Shown: positions 1-6,078 of the stretch, piece after piece
How positions within the stretch are numbered: position 1 is the first letter of the stretch
Layout of the letters: each line of letters starts with the position of its first letter
Assembly: GCA_030054015.1 (NCBI GenBank)
Contig: JASGCR010000056.1
Span: 1-10,160, forward strand
Source of the DNA: Candidatus Symbiobacter sp.
Lineage (GTDB): Bacteria; Pseudomonadota; Alphaproteobacteria; Elsterales; Elsteraceae
DNA length: 10,160 bases
Direction: 5' to 3'
Translations under genes and position numbers: made by a program
The notes under the pieces: model-generated
Database searches by the model: none
What the model saw: only the letters and a program-made list of their open reading frames with translations
What the model was told of the DNA's origin: nothing

Positions 1-10
1 GCGTCGCTAT

Positions 11-34
11 CCCCCCCTTCTAAAGAAGGGGGGG
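11..34. repeat. Perfect GC-rich hairpin left of sucA
   Basis: Seven C's followed by TTCT pair with AGAA followed by seven G's, giving an 11-bp perfect stem around an AA loop. It lies about 150 nt beyond the sucA stop. Neither strand has a run of T's directly after the stem, so it is not a textbook Rho-independent terminator, although it could still slow polymerase or protect a 3' end. The stretch from 35 to 91 shows nothing recognisable. Confidence 0.6.
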
Positions 35-91
35 TAAAACTAGACTTATTCAGAGGTTCCTTAGGGAAGGTCAGAAGAAGTCCTAAAACAG

Positions 92-168
92 GAGCGTCAT
101 TACCCGCAGATTTTTGCCGCGAAGCTGCAAGCGGAAATCCGCTTGCAGTCTGGTGGGTAATGACGCTC
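92..168. repeat. Nested palindromic intergenic repeat (copy 1)
   Basis: The outer arms GAGCGTCATTACCC (92-105) and GGGTAATGACGCTC (155-168) are perfect 14-bp inverted repeats. Inside them is a second palindrome, with CTGCAAGCGGA (125-135) pairing with 138-148 around a 2-nt loop. The whole 77-bp unit begins 19 nt after the sucA stop. Parts of it recur at 9993-10026 (34 positions, one mismatch) and 10115-10160, so it is a dispersed family rather than a local hairpin. The form is that of a REP/MITE-like intergenic element; no transposase is visible. It may also shape the 3' end of the sucA transcript. Confidence 0.8.
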
Positions 169-186
169 TTTCTTCTCATTCTCTGT

Positions 187-3039
187 TCATGCCATGACAA
201 AAGCCGCCGCCACCAATTCCTGTTGTTCACGCAAATGGCGTTTGAGCAAACCCGTGGCGGGTGCCGCCGCCGCCACCCGCCCGACATAGTCAAGCTCGCG
301 CTCGGCCTGGTGGCAATCCTTAAGGACGCGGCGGATGCGGTCGGCGACAAAATGCCAAGAACCCTGGTTTTGCGGTTCTTCCTGGCACCACACGACATCG
401 GCATGGGGGTAACGGCGAATTTGTGCGCTCAACAGCTCGTCTGGGAAAGGATAGAGTTCTTCCAGGCGAATAATCGCCACGCTGTCGATTTTTTGCGCGG
501 CGCGATGTTCGACCAAATCATAATAAACTTTGCCGCTGCATAAAACGACGCGGGCGATGTGATCATCGGCGACCAAATTTTTGTCGGTTTCCGGCAGAAT
601 CCGTTGGAAACCCGAACCGTTGGTAAAATCCTCTAAATCGGAGGCGACATGTTTGGCCCGCAACAAAGATTTGGGCGACATGACGATCAAGGGCTTGCGG
701 AAACTGCGCTTTACCTGCCGCCGCAGGACATGAAAATAATTGGCGGCGGTGGTGCAATTGACCACCTGCATATTATCCTCGGCGCAAAGTTGCAGATAAC
801 GTTCGGGGCGGGCCGAGGAATGTTCCGGCCCTTGGCCTTCGGAGCCATGTGGCAGCAACATCACCAAGCCCGACATGCGCAGCCATTTCGATTCACCCGA
901 CGCAATAAATTGGTCGATAATCACCTGCGCCCCATTGGCGAAATCGCCAAATTGACCTTCCCAAATCACCAAAGCATGGGGGTCGGCGAGGGAATAACCA
1001 TATTCAAACCCCAAAACCGAGGCCTCGGCCAAAGGCGAATCGACAATTTCAAACGCGGCTTGGCTCGCGGCAATGTGCTGTAACGGGGTATAGCGGGTTT
1101 CATTGGTTTGATCGATCAAGACGGCATGGCGGTGGCTGAACGTGCCACGCGACACATCTTGGCCCGACATGCGCACCGGATTGCCTTCGAGCAACAAACT
1201 GCCAAAAGCTATGGCCTCGGCGGTCGCCCAATCTATTCCCGTGCCGGAGTCGATGCTGGCGCGTTTCGCTTCTAATTGGCGTTTGATTTTGCTGTTAAGG
1301 TTGAAATCGGGGGGGACCTCGCACAGTTTCAGGCCAACTTGCCGCAACATGTCCTCGGTAATCGAGGTTTTGCCATTGCGATCTTCGCTGGTATTGGCGG
1401 TACCCAATCCGACCCAAGCCCCTTCGAGCCAATCGGCTTTGTTTTCCTTAAATCCCTGGGCGGCGACGAATTCGCTTTCGTAAAAGGCCAGGCGGTCGGT
1501 TATTTTTTGTTGCAGCGCGTCCGCCGTCGCCAATCCCTCGGCCAAGAGTTTTTGCCCATAAAGCTCGCGCGTGGTGGGTTGCTTGGCAATCGCGCGATAC
1601 ATAATGGGTTGGGTAAATGACGGCTCGTCGGTTTCATTATGGCCGTGGCGACGATAGCAAAACATGTCAATCACCACATCGCGGTGGAATTCCATCCGAA
1701 ATTCGGTGGCGAGGGCGGCAACCCGCAACACCGCTTCGGGGTCATCGCCATTGACGTGGAAAATCGGGGCTTGAATCGCCTTCGCCACATCCGAGGGATA
1801 GGGGGTAAAACGCGAATAGGCCGGGGCGGTGGTAAAACCAATTTGATTATTGACGATGAAATGGATGGTACCGCCCGTGCCATAGCCGCGCAATTCTGCC
1901 AAAGCCAAGGTTTCCGCCACCAATCCCTGGCCACAAAAAGCGGCATCGCCATGCAGCATCATCGACATGATTTTGGTGCGGTTGGTGTCGTTGGTTTGCC
2001 GTTGTTTGGCGCGCACTTTGCCGACCACCACCGGATCGACTGCTTCGAGATGGGACGGGTTGGCGGTGAGGGATAAATGGATTTTTTGCCCTTGATACTC
2101 GCGGTCAGCCGAGGTGCCAAGATGGTATTTTACGTCGCCCGATCCTTCGACATTTTCCGGGTTGGCCCCCATGCCTTGGAATTCCGAGACCAATTTTTTG
2201 ATCGACACATCCATAATATTGTGCAGCACATTGAGCCGCCCGCGATGCGGCATCCCAATCACCAATTCGGTGAGTCCGAGTTTCGCCCCGCTGCGCAAAA
2301 TCTGTTCAAAAGCGGGGATAAGTGCCTCGCCGCCTTCGAGTCCAAAACGTTTGGCACCGGTGAATTTGCGGTCAAAAAATTGTTCAAACAATTCGGCATT
2401 GACCAGACCATCATAAATCGCGTGTTTGCTGGTGGGGTCGGTGGCGATGTGGTGAAATTTATCGTCTTCGACGCGGTTTTGAATCCAGCTTTTTTGTTCC
2501 GGGTCTTGGATGTGCATAAATTCGACGCCAATCGTGCCGCCATAGACCCGCCGCAATTTATCGATAATTTGCCGCAACGTCGCCCGTTCAAACCCCAGCG
2601 TATTGATAAGTTCAATCGGGCGGTCATAATCCGCATCAGAAAAGCCATAATGTTTGGGATCAAGTTCGGGGTGGCTGCCCGGCGGGGTGATGTGGAGCGG
2701 ATCCAGGTCGGTCATAAAATGCCCCCGCACCCGATAAGCCCGTATGAGCGCAATCGCCCGCAGGGAATCGCTGACATTTTGCTTGAATTTTTCCGCCGTG
2801 GCGGCCGCGTCGGCGGCCTGGGCTAGGGTTTTTTCAATTGCAGTGTTCCCGTTTTTATAGCCCGGTGCCTGGGGTGCCTGTCCATTGGGCATGTCGGGTA
2901 AATCGGGTAAATCGGCAAAAAATTCCGCCCATTCGGGGATTACCTGGCTGCGGTCGGTTTGAAATTGATCGTACAAAGCGGACAGATAGGACGCATTGCC
3001 GCCAGAGAGAAGGGAATTAAGATCGTTGTTCATGATCAT
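187..3039 (-). CDS. sucA: 2-oxoglutarate dehydrogenase E1 component
   Basis: SucA is the thiamine-diphosphate-dependent E1 of the cytoplasmic 2-oxoglutarate dehydrogenase complex; it decarboxylates 2-oxoglutarate and passes the succinyl group to the lipoyl arm of SucB. The 950-aa product is close to the family length (933 in E. coli). Visible landmarks are an N-terminal segment (about 15-45, ending in IPEWAEFFA) matching the usual E2-binding region, a proline-rich linker near 52-68, HRGRLNVL (265-272), KYHLG (304-308), the ThDP/Mg motif running from HGD (363-365) to NNQIGFTT (397-404), and YRRHGHNETDEPSF (462-475). The frame is intact. Translation could start at Met1 (GAGG 4 nt upstream) or at Met3, MNNDLN (GAGG 10 nt upstream, start 3033). 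The start is 10 nt after the rloB stop, not behind sucD as in most relatives. No sucB follows before the window edge. Confidence 0.98.
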   Translation of the reverse strand: MIMNNDLNSLLSGGNASYLSALYDQFQTDRSQVIPEWAEFFADLPDLPDMPNGQAPQAPGYKNGNTAIEKTLAQAADAAATAEKFKQNVSDSLRAIALIRAYRVRGHFMTDLDPLHITPPGSHPELDPKHYGFSDADYDRPIELINTLGFERATLRQIIDKLRRVYGGTIGVEFMHIQDPEQKSWIQNRVEDDKFHHIATDPTSKHAIYDGLVNAELFEQFFDRKFTGAKRFGLEGGEALIPAFEQILRSGAKLGLTELVIGMPHRGRLNVLHNIMDVSIKKLVSEFQGMGANPENVEGSGDVKYHLGTSADREYQGQKIHLSLTANPSHLEAVDPVVVGKVRAKQRQTNDTNRTKIMSMMLHGDAAFCGQGLVAETLALAELRGYGTGGTIHFIVNNQIGFTTAPAYSRFTPYPSDVAKAIQAPIFHVNGDDPEAVLRVAALATEFRMEFHRDVVIDMFCYRRHGHNETDEPSFTQPIMYRAIAKQPTTRELYGQKLLAEGLATADALQQKITDRLAFYESEFVAAQGFKENKADWLEGAWVGLGTANTSEDRNGKTSITEDMLRQVGLKLCEVPPDFNLNSKIKRQLEAKRASIDSGTGIDWATAEAIAFGSLLLEGNPVRMSGQDVSRGTFSHRHAVLIDQTNETRYTPLQHIAASQAAFEIVDSPLAEASVLGFEYGYSLADPHALVIWEGQFGDFANGAQVIIDQFIASGESKWLRMSGLVMLLPHGSEGQGPEHSSARPERYLQLCAEDNMQVVNCTTAANYFHVLRRQVKRSFRKPLIVMSPKSLLRAKHVASDLEDFTNGSGFQRILPETDKNLVADDHIARVVLCSGKVYYDLVEHRAAQKIDSVAIIRLEELYPFPDELLSAQIRRYPHADVVWCQEEPQNQGSWHFVADRIRRVLKDCHQAERELDYVGRVAAAAPATGLLKRHLREQQELVAAAFVMA

Positions 3040-3041
3040 CG

Positions 3042-3052
3042 CGCCTCGGTCA
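3042..3052 (+). repeat. Left copy of an 11-bp inverted repeat bracketing rloAB
   Basis: CGCCTCGGTCA here is the exact reverse complement of TGACCGAGGCG at 4971-4981, just upstream of rloA. The left copy overlaps the rloB stop codon and the sucA Shine-Dalgarno sequence. The match stops at the next base on both sides. It could mark the edges of an inserted module, or it could be chance. Confidence 0.5.
3044..3047 (-). promoter_or_regulatory. sucA ribosome-binding site next to the rloB stop
   Basis: On the minus strand the junction reads TGACCGAGGCGCGATG: the rloB stop codon TGA, then GAGG, then the sucA ATG. The whole sucA translation-initiation region therefore lies within 10 nt of the rloB stop. 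This leaves no room for an intergenic sucA promoter and makes translational coupling likely. Confidence 0.6.
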
Positions 3053-3688
3053 AAAATTTTCTAGGGTACGCACCAACAGATCGACATTTGTATAGCAATC
3101 TTTGTCTATTTTTATATTTTCACGCGCATGTTCGTCGCGCAGAGACACGGCATTTTTCTCGGCATCATTAATTCTATGCTTGGTTTTGTCATAATGATCG
3201 ACATCAGCTTTGTGATAATTTGGGAGTCGGTCGGGGTGATTTAGTAAATTTTCCATCTCATTACTTGTTCTGATCCCGTTTACCTTAGTAAAATGCAACA
3301 CAAGCCATAATTCAAAGCAGGGAATGGAAATTATAGCGGAAAATCGGGTTTTGTCCCATGATTTAGATTCATTCATTTGTTCTATTTTGGTTAAATGCTG
3401 ACGAAATGGCCCTTCTTTGTCTTTATGTTGATCGCGGTCAAACACGATGTAAACGGCGTCAAATTCCTCGCCTTCTGCTTCGGCAATTGCCGAATCAATG
3501 ACGTTTTTCGGGTGCGTGCCATAGCGTGATTTTTTCACCACGATTTGCTCGCGCGAAAGGTTGCGTGATTGGCGGAGGGCTTTGAAATAATTAATTTCGG
3601 TTTTCTCCCCTTCGCATACCACCAATATCTTTTTTGCCGGCGAATTTTTTACTGGGTTGCGGCGAGAAAAATCATTGGATTTCTTCAT
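3050..3688 (-). CDS. rloB: RloB-like TOPRIM-type protein, probable defence effector
   Basis: This 212-aa protein has the signatures of the RloB family: a start of ILVVCEGEKTEINYF (21-35) with the TOPRIM-like glutamate E26, the acidic motif VFDRDQ (82-87) with D84 and D86, the family hallmark PCFELWLVLHF (123-133), and a C-terminal YTNVDLLV (199-206). A basic N-terminal tail of about 18 residues precedes the fold. RloB proteins are usually encoded beside an RloA ATPase and were first noted as open reading frames linked to type I restriction loci. TOPRIM partners of such ATPases in related systems (OLD, PARIS) act as nucleases; nuclease activity here is an inference. Its ATG overlaps the rloA stop by 4 nt (ATGA), implying translational coupling. 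No hsd genes are nearby. The family assignment is secure; the cellular function is not. Confidence 0.9.
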   Translation of the reverse strand: MKKSNDFSRRNPVKNSPAKKILVVCEGEKTEINYFKALRQSRNLSREQIVVKKSRYGTHPKNVIDSAIAEAEGEEFDAVYIVFDRDQHKDKEGPFRQHLTKIEQMNESKSWDKTRFSAIISIPCFELWLVLHFTKVNGIRTSNEMENLLNHPDRLPNYHKADVDHYDKTKHRINDAEKNAVSLRDEHARENIKIDKDCYTNVDLLVRTLENF

Positions 3689-4926
3689 GGCAGGCTCGGA
3701 TCATTGATAATTTTTGGAATCGCGCCAAATGCGCCATGATAATAGGCTTTTTCCCGCGACGTACCTGGCGGGATGTCGTAATCGTTTAACGAATAGAGTT
3801 TCGATTGTTGATTATCCTTTTGCGTAAACCAAATCTGGTCATCGCGGAGCAGTTTTGCGTCCAGCAATTGGCCTTGGTGGGTGGTGAAGATGAGTTGCGC
3901 CATTTTGTTCTTTTCACTTTGGAACAGTTCAATCAGATATTTGACCAAATGAATATGTAGGCTGTTTTCTAATTCATCAAAAACAATCAAGCCGCCGTAC
4001 TTCAGAATGTTATAACATCTGGCGATCGTGGTTATATAAGCTCTGGTTCCAGACGATTCGTCAATCATGTTTAGATAAAACGTGTTGTTTTCATTCGTAA
4101 CGTGCTTGCCAAAATAATTCAACCCATTTTCATTAAAAGCATTTGCATTTTTTGAATGTTCAAGGTTAGTGCCATACGTAATCTCGTTTACACCAGTATC
4201 TACTTTGGCGATAAAATCAGATAGCTCTGACAATTTTAGTTCACGATTCATTTCGAAAATATTTGGGTGGTGTACATATGTAACTACATAATTTGAAATA
4301 AAATCAAGTAAGTTACTACAACCTTCTAATTTAATTAAAGACGCAACACTTAATAACATTGTGTTGCGATCATTCATAATTTTGGGATCTAATAATACAT
4401 TAATCTTGTCTATTGGCAAATTTGCACCAAATTCATACTCAAATCTTTCGGTGTGATTATGCCAATTTCTAAAAAAGATTAGCTCTTCATCGCCATTGTC
4501 AGATACAGAAATTAGCTTTTCACTTGACAATAACCATCCCATCTCAGTTTTAATAATTGAAATTGAATAACTATATAATATTCTCAGTTTCGACTCTGGA
4601 AATGCAGTCATTTCAAAGTAAATGGGTTCATTTTTGTTAAGCGCATAAACACACGCATCCAATAACTTGCTGTTTATATTTAATGAATTGTTAAATTTAT
4701 TTAATTTACTAAAAACATCAATTGCGGCAAAAATACTCGTCTTCCCACTCGCATTCGCGCCAAAAATACAGGCGACTTTGAGCAGCCGCGGCACCAAGGG
4801 ATGCCCGGTTTCGACATAATTTTCGGGCAAATCGTCACGATGCGGCCCCTCGCTGTCGGCGACCATCGACAACACCGCTTCGTCTTTAAACGACCGAAAA
4901 TTGCGAACTTTGAACTCAACCAGCAT
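3685..4926 (-). CDS. rloA: RloA-like ABC/AAA-type ATPase, partner of RloB
   Basis: A 413-aa ATPase of the RloA / AAA_21-type group. It opens with MLVEFKVRNFRSFKD, the usual start of this family. It has Walker A GANASGKTS (56-64), an ABC-signature-like DESSGTRAY (289-297), Walker B LIVFDELE (313-320) followed by NSLH, and a switch histidine in IFTTHQ (H350). All catalytic elements are present, so the gene looks functional. The start is supported by AAGAG 8 nt upstream. By analogy with RecF/OLD/PARIS ATPases it would sense or assemble on a trigger and control the RloB partner; that is inference. Base composition is striking: codons after Walker A (about 3900-4740) are very AT-rich (for example 22-28% GC in sampled 60-nt lines), whereas the first 180 nt are near 58% GC like the neighbouring TCA genes. 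Two-gene abortive-infection systems such as AbiL and PARIS are the closest known parallels. Confidence 0.88.
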   Translation of the reverse strand: MLVEFKVRNFRSFKDEAVLSMVADSEGPHRDDLPENYVETGHPLVPRLLKVACIFGANASGKTSIFAAIDVFSKLNKFNNSLNINSKLLDACVYALNKNEPIYFEMTAFPESKLRILYSYSISIIKTEMGWLLSSEKLISVSDNGDEELIFFRNWHNHTERFEYEFGANLPIDKINVLLDPKIMNDRNTMLLSVASLIKLEGCSNLLDFISNYVVTYVHHPNIFEMNRELKLSELSDFIAKVDTGVNEITYGTNLEHSKNANAFNENGLNYFGKHVTNENNTFYLNMIDESSGTRAYITTIARCYNILKYGGLIVFDELENSLHIHLVKYLIELFQSEKNKMAQLIFTTHQGQLLDAKLLRDDQIWFTQKDNQQSKLYSLNDYDIPPGTSREKAYYHGAFGAIPKIINDPSLP

Positions 4927-4952
4927 GTTGCAAACTCTTGGTGATAAAATCC

Positions 4953-4958
4953 ACTATA
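4953..4958 (-). promoter_or_regulatory. Candidate -10 box for rloA
   Basis: The minus strand reads TATAGT, five of six matches to TATAAT, which would place the start of transcription about 20 nt before the rloA ATG. No acceptable -35 box is found 16-18 nt upstream (the six bases there are CGCCTC), so this promoter would be weak or activator-dependent. The tandem repeat at 4958-4977 abuts it. Confidence 0.35.
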
Positions 4959-4977
4959 ACTGACCGAAACTGACCGA
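4958..4977. promoter_or_regulatory. Tandem 10-bp repeat, possible rloAB operator
   Basis: AACTGACCGA occurs twice in perfect tandem (4958-4967 and 4968-4977). The period is one helical turn, so two copies would present the same face to a DNA-binding protein. It lies immediately upstream of the candidate rloA -10 box, where a regulator of the module would be expected. No regulator gene is found in the module, and the role is inferred from position alone. Confidence 0.4.
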
Positions 4978-4981
4978 GGCG
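4971..4981 (+). repeat. Right copy of an 11-bp inverted repeat bracketing rloAB
   Basis: TGACCGAGGCG is the reverse complement of 3042-3052. It overlaps the second unit of the tandem repeat. Immediately beside it is a short stem, GCGGCA (4979-4984) with TGCCGC (4988-4993), followed by GCAAAAC (4992-4998) with GTTTTGC (5004-5010). The upstream edge of rloA is thus dense in small palindromes. Confidence 0.5.
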
Positions 4982-5060
4982 GCACGTTGCCGCAAAACCA
5001 TGCGTTTTGCTTAAAGCAAGGGCGCGGAGTCTGGCAATTTTTGTGAGTCGGGAGGGGCAA

Positions 5061-5151
5061 ATGGGGGCTTTTTACACCTTCGCTCTGCGCCTGCAATTGC
5101 CTACGCAATTGCAGGCGCAACCGCTCAGGTAAAGTCCCCCCACACCCCCAT
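5061..5151. repeat. Large nested palindrome between sucD and rloA
   Basis: The core is a perfect 15-bp stem, TGCGCCTGCAATTGC (5086-5100) pairing with 5105-5119 across a CTAC loop. Outer arms ATGGGGG (5061-5067) and CCCCCAT (5145-5151) are also inverted, with partly matching sequence between. The organisation (outer arms plus inner hairpin) resembles the repeats at the window ends but the sequence differs. It may be a different REP/MITE-like unit or a strong mRNA structure. No gene is visible in 4927-5201. Confidence 0.65.
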
Positions 5152-5178
5152 AAAACGTTAAGGGGCAAGCCCCTTAAC
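5151..5178 (-). terminator. Probable terminator after sucD
   Basis: GTTAAGGGGC (5157-5166) pairs perfectly with GCCCCTTAAC (5169-5178) around a 2-nt loop. On the minus strand the stem starts about 23 nt after the sucD stop and is followed by GTTTTAT, a short T-rich tail. It fits a Rho-independent terminator for mdh-sucCD, though the T run is interrupted. If it works, genes beyond it need another promoter. Confidence 0.5.
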
Positions 5179-5201
5179 AATCCCCTTCTACTTTGGTATC
5201 A

Positions 5202-6077
5202 CTATCGCTTCAACAACTCTAACATCGATGTCCCCAAGGCCGCAGGCGAATCCGCCACTTTGATCCCGCAACTGCGCATTTTCTCGATTTTGTCCTTGGC
5301 CGCGCCGGTACCACCCGAAATAATCGCGCCCGCATGTCCCATCCGCCGACCCGGCGGCGCGGTTGACCCCGCAATAAATCCCACCACCGGTTTTTTGCGT
5401 TTGTGCCGCACCAGGAAATCGGCGGCTTCTTCTTCTGCCGAACCGCCAATTTCGCCAATCATGATCACCGCCTCGGTCTCATCATCGGCCAGGAACAAAT
5501 CCAATACATCGATAAAATTGGTGCCATTCACCGGATCGCCACCAATCCCGACACAGCTCGATTGCCCCAATCCCGCCGCCGTGGTCTGCGCCACCGCTTC
5601 ATAGGTAAGCGTCCCCGACCGCGAGACAATGCCAATTTTGCCCTTTTTATGAATATGACCCGGCATGATCCCGATTTTGCATTGGTCGGGCGTGATTACG
5701 CCAGGGCAATTCGGCCCCACCAAACGCGTCGCCGTCCCCGCCAAAGCCCGTTTCACCCGCACCATGTCAAGCACCGGAATGCCCTCGGTAATTGCCACCA
5801 CCAGGGCGATTTTGGCGTCAATTGCCTCTAATATCGCATCGGCGGCAAAGGGCGGCGGCACATAAATGACCGAGGCATTGGCCCCCGTCACATGCGCCGC
5901 CTCCGCCACCGTGTCAAACACCGGCAGGTCAAGATGTTTGCTGCCACCTTTACCAGGAGTTACCCCTCCGACCATTTTGGTGCCATAGGCAATGGCTTGT
6001 TCGGAATGGAAACTGCCTTGGGCTCCGGTAAATCCTTGGCAAATCACGCGGGTTTCTTTATTGACCAGAATCGACAT
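5202..6077 (-). CDS. sucD: Succinate-CoA ligase (ADP/GDP-forming), alpha subunit
   Basis: The alpha subunit binds CoA and carries the phosphohistidine intermediate in the interconversion of succinyl-CoA, ADP (or GDP) and phosphate with succinate, CoA and ATP (or GTP). The 291-aa length is normal. Visible are the CoA-binding GFTGAQG (15-21), GPNCPG (121-126), SRSGTLTYE (152-160), GGDPVNGT (179-186) and the active-site loop RRMGHAGAIISGG, whose H248 is the phosphorylated histidine by family position. Its ATG follows the sucC stop after one nucleotide (TAACATG), so the two subunits are almost certainly made in coupled amounts from one mRNA. Downstream, where sucA would usually follow, lie a likely terminator, a palindrome and rloAB. 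Confidence 0.98.
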   Translation of the reverse strand: MSILVNKETRVICQGFTGAQGSFHSEQAIAYGTKMVGGVTPGKGGSKHLDLPVFDTVAEAAHVTGANASVIYVPPPFAADAILEAIDAKIALVVAITEGIPVLDMVRVKRALAGTATRLVGPNCPGVITPDQCKIGIMPGHIHKKGKIGIVSRSGTLTYEAVAQTTAAGLGQSSCVGIGGDPVNGTNFIDVLDLFLADDETEAVIMIGEIGGSAEEEAADFLVRHKRKKPVVGFIAGSTAPPGRRMGHAGAIISGGTGAAKDKIEKMRSCGIKVADSPAALGTSMLELLKR

Positions 6078-6078
6078 G

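Noticed and set aside
11..34. Classical terminator for sucA
   Set aside because: The stem is strong but no T tract follows it on either strand, so it is listed only as a hairpin.
160..2826. Long plus-strand open frames opposite sucA (for example 2077-2826)
   Set aside because: They are antisense to a well-conserved gene, match no family I know and have no ribosome-binding context; they are frame shadows.
4927..5201. A small gene or antitoxin between sucD and rloA
   Set aside because: Frames crossing this stretch (such as 4701-5180 on the minus strand) overlap rloA out of frame, run through palindromes and have no recognisable motif.
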